A stretch of DNA of 64,000 nucleotides, from the NCBI RefSeq assembly GCF_903772925.1, contig NZ_LR812090.1, forward strand, positions 2,066,333 to 2,130,332, read 5' to 3'. Below the pieces are notes generated by a model. It had not been told where the DNA came from, did not search any database, and worked only from the letters and a program-made list of their open reading frames with translations. Every line of letters begins with the position of its first letter. Position 1 is the stretch's first letter. This stretch comes from Alteromonas macleodii. Its GTDB lineage: Bacteria > Pseudomonadota > Gammaproteobacteria > Enterobacterales > Alteromonadaceae. This document shows, in pieces, positions 1 through 9,019 of this stretch. A program made the translations under genes and the position numbers.

Positions 1-299
1 TCTTTGCTATACCAAACTTTCACCCATGGCTTTAATTTAAAGCCATTATCGTTTGGATAGTCGCTATTACCGCCTACGAAATAAGATAAAGCGCCTTCTT
101 TTGTTGGGCGAAATGTTTGAGAGCCAAAAGTGAGCGTAGGTTTAAAGAGTACTTTTCCATTATCGTAGTCGTAGTTATCTGACAGCACTTGTGAAGCGAA
201 TGCTTTTACATCGCCACCTTCAGCGTGCACTTTACCTACCGCTACTACATTGTCGCACCAAGTTTGTAGTGCGGTATGAACCATTTCTTCTGTGAACAT
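1..299 (-). CDS. NTF2-like small protein, 3' end outside window
   Basis: The first 99 residues are present and the gene runs off the left edge. The start is an ATG preceded at good distance by GGAG. The segments VLFKPT, ALSYFVGGN and KPWVKVW resemble, from memory, a family of small NTF2/SnoaL-like proteins that databases sometimes label phosphoribosyl-AMP cyclohydrolase. No HisI-type metal-binding motif is visible in the part seen here, so that label should not be adopted. No signal peptide is apparent. The substrate and role are unknown. An AT-rich array of inverted half-sites lies just upstream. Confidence 0.6.
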   Translation of the reverse strand, partial: MFTEEMVHTALQTWCDNVVAVGKVHAEGGDVKAFASQVLSDNYDYDNGKVLFKPTLTFGSQTFRPTKEGALSYFVGGNSDYPNDNGFKLKPWVKVWYSK

Positions 300-600
300 G
301 TTATTTCTCCTAAGATAATGTGCAATGTTATATTGTATCATTTTGTTTGTTTACAATATCGATAAATTAATGAATTGTAACTGTTTATCCGTGATAGTCA
401 TTTTCTATCAGCAAGCGCTAAGACCTGTCGATTGCATAACTTCAACTTCTCCAATAAGAAAACCTGTCACCTATTAGACATTAAAAAATGTTAATCATTC
501 TTAATCTAATCTTCTGTTTTCAACGTTACAACGTTATCTGATGTCGAGTTTACAAGCTCTTACATCTGTAATGCGTAGACTTAATTTAGAAGGTTTAGTC
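300..600. other. Divergent intergenic region
   Basis: This gap separates two divergently transcribed genes and should carry both promoters. It contains alternating ATTGTA and TACAAT half-sites (listed separately). An ATG at 541 is in frame with the plus-strand gene, but it lacks a good ribosome binding site and the ATG at 601 is better. I see no other gene. Confidence 0.5.
330..380. promoter_or_regulatory. Array of three inverted ATTGTA half-sites
   Basis: ATATTGTA (330-337) and TACAATAT (352-359) are perfect 8-base inverted arms with a 14-base spacer. A third half-site, ATTGTAA (374-380), is inverted relative to TTACAAT (351-357). The half-sites repeat about every 20-22 bases, roughly two helical turns, just upstream of the minus-strand gene that starts at 299. 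This looks like an operator, but the regulator is unknown and AT-rich DNA gives such matches by chance. Confidence 0.35.
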
Positions 601-1314
601 ATGAATGACGTTACACAGCTAATATTGATGTATTTCATCATACCGCTGTGGTTCACAGCAGGGATAGTCGACTGGTTTTGCCACCGCAGCAGTAATATTG
701 CTGCTACCGCGGGGCCGAAGGAGTCCTTAATTCATCTATTGATGTTTCTAGAGGTAGGAATTCCTCTTTTTATGGTTCTCCTCTTTGAGGTGAATAGTTT
801 AATTATTGCTGCAGGTATTCTGTTTTTCTTCTTACATGAATTAACAGCACTGTGGGACGTTAGCTATGCGGTATCGAAAAGAAGAGTGGGGCCTATTGAG
901 CAACATGTGCACAGCTTTTTGGAAATGATACCGCTGCTCGCATTAATTTTGGTAATTGCCAGACATTGGTCTCATTTTATAGCGTTATTCGGACTGGGCG
1001 AAAGTCCTGCTGATTTTGGTCTGCGGTTTAAGCAAGAGCCCCTTCCAACATGGTATTTACTATCAGTTATCGCCGTTGCTACCGTTCTAGAATTTTTACC
1101 TTATGTAGAGGAGTTGATTAGAGGTATGAAAGCAAAAGAAAAAAGTTCACAAGAAAAAACGACGTTGTCTTCAGATGAAGAAAAACAATCCAATAGTAAA
1201 GCGGACGTTTCACATCAGGATGCAGAAGCTGCGAGCCCTTATGCATCATCTGTTGCAGGTGAAGAAGACCCAGGTGTAGCGCTTGAAGAATTGGTAGAAA
1301 GCAACAAGAAGTGA
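601..1314 (+). CDS. Conserved multi-span membrane protein, unknown function
   Basis: This is a 237-residue protein. I chose the ATG at 601 because AGAAGG lies 7 bases upstream, whereas the in-frame ATG at 541 has no such site. About four hydrophobic segments are visible: near the N-terminus, two around residues 50-80, and later ones separated by a loop. Polar residues are concentrated in a conserved-looking core: FLHELTALWD, then SYAVSKRRVGP, then EQHVHSFLEMIP, giving His, Glu, Asp and Arg residues close to the membrane. I recall similar short proteins in other Proteobacteria without an assigned function. The last 60 residues are a charged, low-complexity cytoplasmic-type tail rich in Glu, Ser and Lys. 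The downstream neighbour is convergent, so the gene is probably monocistronic. Confidence 0.7.
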   Translation: MNDVTQLILMYFIIPLWFTAGIVDWFCHRSSNIAATAGPKESLIHLLMFLEVGIPLFMVLLFEVNSLIIAAGILFFFLHELTALWDVSYAVSKRRVGPIEQHVHSFLEMIPLLALILVIARHWSHFIALFGLGESPADFGLRFKQEPLPTWYLLSVIAVATVLEFLPYVEELIRGMKAKEKSSQEKTTLSSDEEKQSNSKADVSHQDAEAASPYASSVAGEEDPGVALEELVESNKK

Positions 1315-1409
1315 CGCTTCAATAGTAAATAATAAAAGGGCAAGCAAGACTGCAAATACTAGAGCTACTATCGCCTAGTTAGCCTAAACTTGACCAGAAT
1401 TTAGGTAAT

Positions 1410-1446
1410 GTGGTGCCTTGTCGCTTTACAAAGTTAAAGGCACCAC
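1410..1446. other. Hairpin between convergent genes
   Basis: GTGGTGCCTT (1410-1419) and AAGGCACCAC (1437-1446) are perfect 10-base inverted arms with a 17-base loop. There is no T-tract, so it is not a classical terminator. It lies between the 3' ends of the membrane-protein gene and ppsR and may act as a termination or 3' stability element. Confidence 0.35.
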
Positions 1447-1455
1447 CGCGACATA

Positions 1456-1479
1456 AAAAGCGCTGTATAAAATACAGCG
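1456..1479 (-). terminator. Terminator of ppsR
   Basis: CGCTGTAT and ATACAGCG are perfect 8-base arms at 1461-1468 and 1472-1479. Read on the minus strand, the stem is followed by CTTTTTATG. It sits 50 bases beyond the ppsR stop codon. Confidence 0.6.
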
Positions 1480-1528
1480 GGTAAATATGGCAGCTTCGTA
1501 CAAAGTTACTGATAACTTAAAAGCCCGC

Positions 1529-2341
1529 TTAGTACTTACGACGTTTGAGCCCCGTCTCTGCCAATATTTTTGCTGAAATCTCTTCAATCGAGTACTTGGT
1601 GCTATTTAAAAACGGGATTTTTTCCTTTCTATACAAGTTTTCTACTTCACGCAGTTCCATCCGACACTGTGGCAGCGATGCATATTTGCTGTTTGCACGG
1701 CGCTCTGAACGTATTTGATGGAGTCTATCCGCTGCGATCGTTAGCCCAAAAAGCTTATGTTTGAACCTGCGTAGGGCAGGGGGAAGCTTTAGCATGTCGC
1801 CCATGTCTTCCTCTGTAAAAGGGTAGTTTGCTGCTTTTATTCCGTATTGAAGCGCTAAATAAAGGCTTGTGGGGGTTTTACCCGAACGGGATACACCGGT
1901 AAGTATGATATCGGCTTCGTCATAGTCTTTCAGGTTAGAACCATCATCATTGGCCAACGCGTAGTTCACGGCTTCAATTCTAATGTCGTAGGTAGTTTCA
2001 TGAATACTATGTGTACGGTGTTTTTCTGGTTTTGAAGGAACACCCAATACTTTTTCTAACGGCGCGACAAATTGATCGAGAAAATTATAGTTAATACCTA
2101 CAGATTTAGAGATTATCTTGCGAATATCTACATTCACAATTGTATAAAAAACGAGCGGCCTTTCTCCGGTGTCTTGAAAACTTTCAGAAATTTGCTGCAA
2201 AACTTTGTGAGCTTGTTCCTCAGTTTCAACGAAAGGAATGGTGTTGTGGTTGAAAGAAACGGGAAACAGAGAAAGCAGGGCGTGGCCAAAGACCTCTGCA
2301 GTGATGGCTGTACCATCCGAAATATAAAAAGCTGTGCGCAC
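1529..2341 (-). CDS. ppsR: PEP synthase regulatory protein (bifunctional kinase/pyrophosphorylase)
   Basis: This is a 270-residue member of the DUF299/PSRP family, full length. Members inactivate PEP synthase by ADP-dependent phosphorylation of a threonine near the catalytic histidine and reactivate it by phosphate-dependent dephosphorylation. The family P-loop is visible as GVSRSGKT (149-156), preceded by the usual Asp-rich segment. The N-terminus ([10 protein letters not shown]) is typical of the family. The start is a GTG with AAGGA six bases upstream; an overlapping ATG is out of frame. The gene is divergent from ppsA, its expected target, which fixes the substrate as PpsA rather than PPDK. 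A HexR-like palindrome lies 20 bases upstream of this start. Confidence 0.93.
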   Translation of the reverse strand: MRTAFYISDGTAITAEVFGHALLSLFPVSFNHNTIPFVETEEQAHKVLQQISESFQDTGERPLVFYTIVNVDIRKIISKSVGINYNFLDQFVAPLEKVLGVPSKPEKHRTHSIHETTYDIRIEAVNYALANDDGSNLKDYDEADIILTGVSRSGKTPTSLYLALQYGIKAANYPFTEEDMGDMLKLPPALRRFKHKLFGLTIAADRLHQIRSERRANSKYASLPQCRMELREVENLYRKEKIPFLNSTKYSIEEISAKILAETGLKRRKY

Positions 2342-2360
2342 AACATATCCTTAACATTGG

Positions 2361-2375
2361 TGTAATTTAATTACA
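2361..2375. promoter_or_regulatory. HexR-type operator between ppsR and ppsA
   Basis: The sequence TGTAATTTAATTACA is a perfect 15-base palindrome of the form TGTAAT-WWW-ATTACA. This agrees with the operator described for HexR, the RpiR-family regulator of central carbon metabolism in Shewanella and other Gammaproteobacteria, whose regulon includes ppsA. It lies 20 bases from the ppsR start and about 240 bases from the ppsA start. HexR itself is not in this window. Confidence 0.7.
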
Positions 2376-2474
2376 AAAGTAATAAAGGGTTTACTTTCTG
2401 AATTTCCCCATTCTAAGATGATTTCGTCGAAAAGCTACACGGTTCTTGTGAATGACAACAAATTTCAAAGGTTT

Positions 2475-2496
2475 GCTGTCAAACGTAATGGACAGC
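2475..2496. promoter_or_regulatory. Inverted repeat upstream of ppsA
   Basis: GCTGTC and GACAGC are perfect 6-base arms with a 10-base spacer, about 115 bases upstream of ppsA. The spacing does not fit a LexA box, which needs CTGT-N8-ACAG. It could be a regulator site or a leader hairpin; the evidence is weak. Confidence 0.25.
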
Positions 2497-2612
2497 GTTA
2501 ACAGTGGTTTTCACCACATATCGACAACAATTTGATGAGTTTCAGGTGATAAAAAGCACAAACCTGAAATTAACCTCATACCCTACACATAAAAAAGCTG
2601 GAGGCTTGGGCT

Positions 2613-4985
2613 GTGCAAGAATACGTACTTTGGTATCAAGAACTGGGCATGCATGATGTGGGTCGCGTAGGCGGCAAAAATGCATCATTAGGCGAGATGA
2701 TCTCAAACCTGGCGAACGCCGGTGTGCAGGTGCCGGGTGGTTTTGCTACCACCGCCGAAGCATTTAATGAGTTTCTAGAGCAAAGCGGCCTAGAAGCGCG
2801 TATCCACGAAGTCTTAGACTCGCTAGACGTAGACGATGTGAATGCACTTACCGAAGCGGGTAAAAACATTCGTCAGTGGATCATCGACACGCCATTTCAA
2901 GGCAAGTTAGAAGAAGAAATCAAAACTGCCTTTGTTACGCTGCAGGGGGATGCAGGTGAAGAAGCGTCATTTGCAGTGCGTTCTTCTGCTACCGCAGAAG
3001 ATATGCCTGACGCGTCATTCGCAGGGCAACAAGAGACTTTCCTAAACGTTAAAGGTTATGAAGCCGTGCTGGTGGCTATCAAGCACGTATTCGCATCACT
3101 GTTTAACGACCGCGCTATTTCTTATCGCGTGCACCAAGGTTACGACCATAAAGGTGTGGCGCTATCTGCTGGTATACAGCGCATGGTGCGCAGTGACATC
3201 GCTTCATCGGGCGTTATGTTTACTATCGATACAGAGTCAGGTTTTGAGGACGTTGTATTCATCACCAGTTCATTCGGTTTAGGCGAAATGGTGGTACAGG
3301 GTGCCGTTAACCCTGATGAATTCTATGTTCACAAACCAACGCTAGACAAAGGCTTACCTGCAATTGTTCGTCGTAATCTAGGCAGTAAGCTTACTAAGAT
3401 GGTGTATTCAGACGATGAAGCTCACGGTAAGCAGGTGTCTATTGTTGATATTGATGCTGCCGACAGCAAAACTTTCTCATTAACCGACGATGAAGTAATG
3501 GAGCTTGCTAAGCAGGCACAAATTATTGAACAGCACTACAAGCGCCCTATGGACATTGAATGGGCCAAAGATGGCGCAGACGGCAAACTTTACATTGTTC
3601 AGGCTCGCCCAGAAACAGTACGCAGTCGTGAAGACTCACAGAGCATTGAGCGCTTCCAGTTAAAAGGTCAAAGCAACATTGTTTGTGAAGGCCGTGCAAT
3701 TGGTCACAAAATTGGTGCTGGTGTAGCGAAAGTACTTGATTCAATTGAAGAGATGGACAAAATCCAAGCAGGTGATGTTCTGGTAACTGACATGACAGAC
3801 CCTGACTGGGAGCCTATCATGAAGAAGGCCTCTGCGATTGTTACTAATCGTGGTGGCCGTACCTGTCACGCGGCAATCATTGCTCGTGAGTTAGGTATTC
3901 CAGCGGTAGTAGGTTGTGGTAACGCAACTGACAGTATTAAAAATGGCGACAAGATTACTGTGTCTTGCGCTGAAGGTGACACCGGTTTCATTTATGGCGA
4001 CGAACTAGAGTTCGACGTTGTGACCTCACGCATTGACGCTATGCCAGAGCTACCGCTTAAAGTGATGATGAACGTGGGTAACCCAGACCGTGCATTCGAC
4101 TTTGCTCGCTTGCCTAACGCAGGTGTTGGTCTTGCTCGCCTTGAGTTTATTATCAACCGTATGATTGGTGTGCATCCTAAAGCGCTGCTTAATTTCGACA
4201 GCCAACCAGAAGAGTTGAAAGAAGAAATAAGCGACATGATCGCAGGTTACGAATCACCAACGGAATACTACATCGAGAAATTGGTAGAAGGTATTTCAAC
4301 CATTGGCGCAGCCTTCTCGCCAGAGAAAGTTATCGTTCGTATGTCAGATTTCAAATCGAACGAATACTTCAACTTAGTGGGCGGTTATCAATACGAGCCA
4401 GACGAAGAAAACCCAATGTTAGGTTTCCGCGGTGCGAGCCGCTATATTTCTGAAGACTTCCGCGATTGTTTTGCCCTTGAATGTGAAGCGATTAAACGCG
4501 TTCGAAACAAAATGGGATTGACCAACGTTGAGATCATGATCCCGTTTGTTCGCACGCTAGAAGAAGGTCGTCAGGTCATTGAACTCCTTGAAGAGCAGGG
4601 CCTTAAGAAAGGCGAAAATGGCCTTCGCGTTATCATGATGTGTGAACTACCATCGAACGCATTGCTTGCTGATAAGTTCCTGGATATTTTCGATGGTTTC
4701 TCAATCGGCTCTAATGACTTAACGCAGCTAACGCTAGGACTAGATCGCGACAGCGGTCTTATTGCACACTTGTTTGACGAGCGTGACGAAGCGGTGAAAG
4801 CACTGCTTTCAATGGCAATCCAAGCTGCGAAGAAACGCGGTAAATACGTGGGTATTTGTGGTCAAGGTCCATCTGATCACGAAGATTTCGCTGCCTGGTT
4901 AGTAGAAGAGGGTATCGATTCGGTATCGCTTAACCCTGATACTGTCGTTGAGACATGGCTATACCTTGCTGAAAAGCATGGCTAA
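2613..4985 (+). CDS. ppsA: Phosphoenolpyruvate synthase (pyruvate, water dikinase)
   Basis: This 790-residue cytoplasmic enzyme converts pyruvate, ATP and water to PEP, AMP and phosphate for gluconeogenesis. Domain order is normal: the N-terminal ATP-grasp domain ([10 protein letters not shown] at the start, then [11 protein letters not shown]), the swivelling phosphohistidine domain with GGRTCHAA (catalytic His near residue 419), and the C-terminal PEP-utilising TIM barrel ending with GICGQGPS. Length matches E. coli PpsA (792). The start is a GTG with GCTGGAGG nine bases upstream. The gene is divergent from ppsR, preceded by a HexR-type site and followed by a strong terminator. Confidence 0.97.
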   Translation: MQEYVLWYQELGMHDVGRVGGKNASLGEMISNLANAGVQVPGGFATTAEAFNEFLEQSGLEARIHEVLDSLDVDDVNALTEAGKNIRQWIIDTPFQGKLEEEIKTAFVTLQGDAGEEASFAVRSSATAEDMPDASFAGQQETFLNVKGYEAVLVAIKHVFASLFNDRAISYRVHQGYDHKGVALSAGIQRMVRSDIASSGVMFTIDTESGFEDVVFITSSFGLGEMVVQGAVNPDEFYVHKPTLDKGLPAIVRRNLGSKLTKMVYSDDEAHGKQVSIVDIDAADSKTFSLTDDEVMELAKQAQIIEQHYKRPMDIEWAKDGADGKLYIVQARPETVRSREDSQSIERFQLKGQSNIVCEGRAIGHKIGAGVAKVLDSIEEMDKIQAGDVLVTDMTDPDWEPIMKKASAIVTNRGGRTCHAAIIARELGIPAVVGCGNATDSIKNGDKITVSCAEGDTGFIYGDELEFDVVTSRIDAMPELPLKVMMNVGNPDRAFDFARLPNAGVGLARLEFIINRMIGVHPKALLNFDSQPEELKEEISDMIAGYESPTEYYIEKLVEGISTIGAAFSPEKVIVRMSDFKSNEYFNLVGGYQYEPDEENPMLGFRGASRYISEDFRDCFALECEAIKRVRNKMGLTNVEIMIPFVRTLEEGRQVIELLEEQGLKKGENGLRVIMMCELPSNALLADKFLDIFDGFSIGSNDLTQLTLGLDRDSGLIAHLFDERDEAVKALLSMAIQAAKKRGKYVGICGQGPSDHEDFAAWLVEEGIDSVSLNPDTVVETWLYLAEKHG

Positions 4986-5050
4986 AATCCAGGTACAGTG
5001 TTCTACGTTTGCAAGGTGACTTGCCAATGTAACGCTAGGTGGATACGAGT

Positions 5051-5078
5051 AAAAAGAGACCTTTTGGTCTCTTTTTTT
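5051..5078 (+). terminator. Terminator of ppsA
   Basis: AAAAAGAGACC-TTTT-GGTCTCTTTTT forms a perfect stem with a T-tract, 65 bases after the ppsA stop codon. Confidence 0.9.
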
Positions 5079-5214
5079 GTTTAAGGGTTTTTCAAGACCT
5101 TGTGTCGTTTTTACTAAGATTTATGCCAGCGTTACATTCCTCAAAAAAACTATGGTTATTTCGTAAAAGTATGCGCTTTTGGTCATTGTTTACATGACTT
5201 TGTGTAACTAAAAA

Positions 5215-5226
5215 TGTAATATTACA
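5215..5226. promoter_or_regulatory. 12-base palindrome upstream of the small ORF
   Basis: TGTAATATTACA is a perfect palindrome 52 bases before the ATG at 5279. It shares half-sites with the HexR consensus but lacks the 3-base centre, so a HexR assignment is not supported. Confidence 0.3.
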
Positions 5227-5278
5227 AAGTGACTTACACATTGAGATTTACATTAACAATTAACTTGGTTGAACTCTT

Positions 5279-5428
5279 ATGGCACATAATGACAGCGCAG
5301 TTTCAGTAAAACAATCCGAAGAAAATGTTATGCAGTCAGGCTCTGTAGTAGAGCAGCTGGCGCAAGCCCAGAAGGAAATTAACGAACTTAAAATGCAGCT
5401 AATGTGGATGGAACGCAATTACGAGTAA
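5279..5428 (+). CDS. Small coiled-coil protein, 49 aa
   Basis: This short ORF encodes 49 residues beginning MAHNDSAVSV. Its second half (residues 24-45) is a strongly helical, heptad-like stretch with QLAQAQKEINELKMQL followed by MWMERNYE. No clear Shine-Dalgarno sequence precedes the ATG; an internal ATG (residue 18) is an alternative start. It stands alone between the ppsA terminator and a convergent operon. Composition and coiled-coil periodicity suggest a real protein, perhaps an oligomerising adaptor. I do not recognise the family. Confidence 0.5.
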   Translation: MAHNDSAVSVKQSEENVMQSGSVVEQLAQAQKEINELKMQLMWMERNYE

Positions 5429-5623
5429 ACGTTACCTATAATAATAAGGTGAGCATTTGCTGGTTTCATTTGAAAGTGGGCTTAGATTTGTGAAAGTTTA
5501 CAGGTTCACTTTCATTTTGAGTTTTTTTCTTAGTATTTACAACATTTACAGCCTCTTCTCTTACCCATAAATCGCTTTTTTCACGCTTTTATTGATACAT
5601 ACAGAAATTCGATATAAACGTAT

Positions 5624-5660
5624 AAAAAAGGGTAAACACCCTATGTGTTTACCCTTTATT
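5624..5660 (-). terminator. Terminator of the molybdenum hydroxylase operon
   Basis: AAAGGGTAAACAC (5627-5639) and GTGTTTACCCTTT (5645-5657) form a perfect 13-base stem with a 5-base loop. T-rich sequence follows on the minus strand. It lies just past the stop codon of the large subunit. Confidence 0.8.
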
Positions 5661-5685
5661 TATTAGATTGAACCACCCAAGCGCA

Positions 5686-7947
5686 TTAAGCTTTCAGCTG
5701 GTCACCTATAGGCAACTGTCGAATACGTTTACCGCACGCAGCAAATATTGCGTTACACAGTGCTGGCGCATATACCGGCGTTGCTGGTTCGCCCACACCC
5801 GCTGGTGGCGCATCGCTTTCAATCACTTCTACGTCTACTTCTAGCGGTGAATCGCTCATACGCGGTACGCGGTAGTTGTGGAAGTTACTTTGTTGTACGC
5901 GACCTTTATCAAAGGTAATACCATCGCTTATCGCGGTGGTAATACCGTAGACTGAGCCACCTTGCGTTTGGTTCTTAACCGTATCGGTGTTAACTACAGT
6001 ACCTGCATCAATGGCTACCCAAGACTTGATCACGTTGAGATCGCCAGCATCAGACACTTCAACTTCAACCACGGTAGCTACATAAGTTAAGAAACTGCGG
6101 TGCGCAGCAATACCCAGCCCGCGGCCTTTAGGCATCTCTCGCCCCCAGCCTGCCATATCTGATACTCTTTCGATAACATTGCGCAGGCGGCCTGTATCCA
6201 GTGGGTAGACTGATTTATCCCCCCAATAGTTGTTGTACTCGGCTTTTTGCTCTGTAACATCGATAACTCTATCAGGGCCGATAACTTCTAATAGGTAATC
6301 TTTTGCATCTTTACCTGCCTTGTGTGCTGCTTCATTGATAAACGACTGAACAGCAAAGGCGTGAAAGATATTTGATACAGAACGCATCCATCCAATACGT
6401 GCTTTTGCCGGTGCTTCACCGCGCTCTAGCTTCATGTTTGGCGTTAGAATAGGGTTGTCAGTAAAGCCCAAATCTAACTCAAAGCTAAACGGTGCGTTTG
6501 CACCTTCTTGGAAGGTTGAAGCAATAGGAGAAAACGCGGTTCTGTGAAGATATGCGTCAATCTTACCGTTTTCATCTAAAGCCGCTTCGACATGCTGAGC
6601 CGACACAGCATGATAGAAACCGTGCTGAATGTCGTCCTCACGTGTCCACTGAACGCGAATTGGTTTGCCCGTCTTCATTGAAAGGTATGCTGCCTCAGCA
6701 GAAAAATCAGGCTTAGACTTACGACCAAATGCGCCGCCTAGCATGGTAACGTGGACATTAATTTTTTCTTTGTCCATACCAACCATAGCGCCCACAGTTT
6801 CCATATCAGCCTGCGGGTTTTGTGTTGCAGCCCATACGTCAACGCGATCTTTGTGGTACATGGCTGTCGCGCATGGGGGCTCCATGGGGGCTTGTGCTAA
6901 ATGCGGCACGTAGTAGTCGGCAATTAGCTTGTCGCTGGCCTTTTCTAAAACGCTCACCGCATCACCTTTCTCTCTGACAAGGGCTTGCGGTGCATTTACG
7001 GTGTTAAGTAACTGTTCTTTAAAGCTCTGTGAATTGTAGTCGCCGTTTGCACCATCATCCCAAGTGACTTCAAGCGCTTTGCGACCCTGCCACGCTGCCC
7101 ATGTGTTGTTAGCAATAATTGCTACACCACCTTTCGGTTGAAATTGCGGTGCGCCTTTAGGCGCAGGTATTTCAATAACGTCAACCACACCTTTTACCGC
7201 TTTCGCCTTATCTGCGTTAAAGCTTTTTACTCTTCCACCGACTACAGGGGGGCGTTCGATTATCGCTACAAGTGCTTTGGGTTCGCGTACGTCGGCGGCA
7301 AAAGTGGCTTTGCCGGTAACGATATCTTGAAGGTCAATGTGCGCCATACCAGTATTGATGTAACGCCATTCTTTCCTATCTTTAAGGGTAAGCTTATCTG
7401 CTTCTGGCGGCGTAATAGTCAGTGCATCATCAATTAAGTCTTTATAGGCAAGAGTCTTACCCGAAGTGTGAGTTACCACATGTTGCTCGGCAACACAGCT
7501 ACTAGGCTCAACACCCCAACGCTTGGCTGCAGCATGTTGCATCATATAGCGTACGCTGGCGCCCATTTCTCGAAGACGCTGCATATTGAAGCGGATACTA
7601 CGCGAGCCATCGGTGTTTTGGTCACCGTACTTAGGGTCGCCTTTACCTTGAATAACAACAACCTTATCCCAAGCCGCTTCCATTTCGTCTGCCACAATTT
7701 GAGCAATTGCGGTACGAATTTGCTGACCCATTTCACTACGGTGGCAGGTAACTTCAACCACTCCGTCTGGACGAAGTGCAATAAACAAGTTTGCTCGCTT
7801 TGCATTATCGGCGGGTTTAGCCAGAACGCCAGCCATAGCGCGAGGAGCGCTGCCCATAAAATAGGTACCTAGTACCAATGCACCCGCTGCAGCGGTCGAC
7901 TTTAAAAAGCTGCGACGATTCATATCAAAATAGGTATTCTGACTCAT
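5686..7947 (-). CDS. Xanthine dehydrogenase family molybdopterin subunit, IorB-like, Tat-exported
   Basis: This 753-residue large subunit is a molybdenum hydroxylase of the isoquinoline 1-oxidoreductase beta (IorB) type. The N-terminus has a twin-arginine signal (NRRSFLKS, then a hydrophobic stretch with GALVLG), so the mature enzyme should be periplasmic. MPT-binding segments ([17 protein letters not shown]) and the C-terminal GVGEPATP with the catalytic-type Glu (about residue 720) are visible. The start codon overlaps the stop of the [2Fe-2S] subunit gene as ATGA, so the two subunits are translationally coupled. The true substrate cannot be read from sequence; aldehydes or N-heterocycles are the usual range. 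No FAD subunit, cytochrome or XdhC-type maturation gene is adjacent. Confidence 0.9.
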   Translation of the reverse strand: MSQNTYFDMNRRSFLKSTAAAGALVLGTYFMGSAPRAMAGVLAKPADNAKRANLFIALRPDGVVEVTCHRSEMGQQIRTAIAQIVADEMEAAWDKVVVIQGKGDPKYGDQNTDGSRSIRFNMQRLREMGASVRYMMQHAAAKRWGVEPSSCVAEQHVVTHTSGKTLAYKDLIDDALTITPPEADKLTLKDRKEWRYINTGMAHIDLQDIVTGKATFAADVREPKALVAIIERPPVVGGRVKSFNADKAKAVKGVVDVIEIPAPKGAPQFQPKGGVAIIANNTWAAWQGRKALEVTWDDGANGDYNSQSFKEQLLNTVNAPQALVREKGDAVSVLEKASDKLIADYYVPHLAQAPMEPPCATAMYHKDRVDVWAATQNPQADMETVGAMVGMDKEKINVHVTMLGGAFGRKSKPDFSAEAAYLSMKTGKPIRVQWTREDDIQHGFYHAVSAQHVEAALDENGKIDAYLHRTAFSPIASTFQEGANAPFSFELDLGFTDNPILTPNMKLERGEAPAKARIGWMRSVSNIFHAFAVQSFINEAAHKAGKDAKDYLLEVIGPDRVIDVTEQKAEYNNYWGDKSVYPLDTGRLRNVIERVSDMAGWGREMPKGRGLGIAAHRSFLTYVATVVEVEVSDAGDLNVIKSWVAIDAGTVVNTDTVKNQTQGGSVYGITTAISDGITFDKGRVQQSNFHNYRVPRMSDSPLEVDVEVIESDAPPAGVGEPATPVYAPALCNAIFAACGKRIRQLPIGDQLKA

Positions 7948-8450
7948 GCTTCTTCTCCCGTTTTGCTTGGGTCAAAGTAGCTAACACCCGCATTGCCGCT
8001 CATTGATTTCGATGCGGACTTTATAGCTTTATGAATGCGAGGGTAGGTGCCGCAACGACATATGTTGCCCGACATATTCTGAACAATCTCTTCGTCACTT
8101 GGCGTTGGGTTGGTTGATAACAGACTGGCAGCTTGCATGATTTGACCGCACTGGCAGAAACCACATTGTGGTACTTTGTGTTCTACCCACGCTTTTTGGA
8201 CAGGGTGATCGCCATTGTCGCTTAGCCCTTCAATGGTGGTAATTTTTTTGCCTTGAACGGCTGAAACAGGTAATACGCAAGAGCGTTGTGCCATACCGTC
8301 AATGTGAACAGTACACGCGCCACATTGCGCCATACCACAGCCAAACTTAGGTCCTGTAAGGTTTAATTCGTCACGAAGGTACCACAACACTGGTGTTGAA
8401 GGGTCACCAGAGAATTCGTGTTTGTTACCATTAACGGTAAACGTGATCAT
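7944..8450 (-). CDS. (2Fe-2S)-binding subunit of molybdenum hydroxylase, IorA-like
   Basis: This 168-residue protein has two [2Fe-2S] cluster domains. The plant-ferredoxin-type cluster uses C38, C43, C46 and C58; the second, helical domain uses C96, C99, C131 and C133 (QCGFCQCG and NICRCG). I chose the ATG at 8450 because GGAG lies just upstream; the longer in-frame start at 8492 adds 14 residues with no support. It carries no signal peptide, so it would be exported folded with the Tat-bearing large subunit, as is known for this family. It passes electrons from the molybdenum centre to an acceptor not encoded here. Confidence 0.92.
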   Translation of the reverse strand: MITFTVNGNKHEFSGDPSTPVLWYLRDELNLTGPKFGCGMAQCGACTVHIDGMAQRSCVLPVSAVQGKKITTIEGLSDNGDHPVQKAWVEHKVPQCGFCQCGQIMQAASLLSTNPTPSDEEIVQNMSGNICRCGTYPRIHKAIKSASKSMSGNAGVSYFDPSKTGEEA

Positions 8451-8803
8451 GGTCTTGTCTCCATAGGTAAGCGATAAATATGAACTACCCAAGCAGTACT
8501 GCGTTATTTGAACACACTACAGAATTCATACTTATACGGTTACATTGCCTGATGATACGAACTATCTAAGATGCTGAGCATGCAAAGATAAATGCCACTA
8601 CTTTTATTATTAAAGGCTTCGCAATTGTTTATTTAAATTACGTTAACACGCATTGCATCTTTACGCATTTACATAAGATTAAATGTTAGGTGTCTGCGAT
8701 AAAATAACGTAAGAACCGCGAAAGAAATTCTTATGCAGTAAAAGGAGTATAGTGTTGTGTGGGCGAGGCGTGTATATGAAGAGGGGAAAAGCTCCGGTAA
8801 GCG
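8451..8803. other. Intergenic region upstream of the molybdenum hydroxylase operon
   Basis: This stretch holds the promoter side of the iorA-like gene and the 3' flank of the small membrane-protein gene. I find no convincing ORF, tRNA or strong hairpin. No operator is recognisable. Confidence 0.4.
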
Positions 8804-9019
8804 CTATCGAAGCTTTCGCATAAGAAGAAAACGGTCTATTTTGCGTGCGCTCATTGTCATTGTCCGCTGGCTATACTTAAGCCAGCCACGTGCCCTTGGC
8901 CAGTCGTAACTTAACAGTACTAAACCTGCTACGACAAAAAGGATAGAGCCAGGAAGTAGTGTCAAAACAATTCCGCCAACAAATAAAATTGCTCCCAGAG
9001 TAAGTCTTAGTATACGCAT
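8804..9019 (-). CDS. Small PGPGW-type transmembrane protein
   Basis: This 71-residue protein has two hydrophobic segments (about residues 5-22 and 24-37) around LLPGSILF. It continues LSYDWPRARGWL, which matches the putative transmembrane PGPGW family: Gly-rich first helix, Leu-Pro-Gly turn, second helix, then a Trp/Pro/Ala/Arg motif and a basic tail. Function is unknown. No strong Shine-Dalgarno site is visible. It is divergent from the DUF4826 gene. Confidence 0.7.
   Translation of the reverse strand: MRILRLTLGAILFVGGIVLTLLPGSILFVVAGLVLLSYDWPRARGWLKYSQRTMTMSARKIDRFLLMRKLR

Noticed and set aside
541..600. Upstream ATG at 541 for the membrane protein
   Set aside because: No ribosome binding site, and the 20 extra residues do not resemble a signal or membrane segment; AGAAGG supports the start at 601.
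2475..2496. Possible LexA box upstream of ppsA
   Set aside because: The CTGT and ACAG elements are 12 bases apart instead of 8, and ppsA is not an SOS gene.
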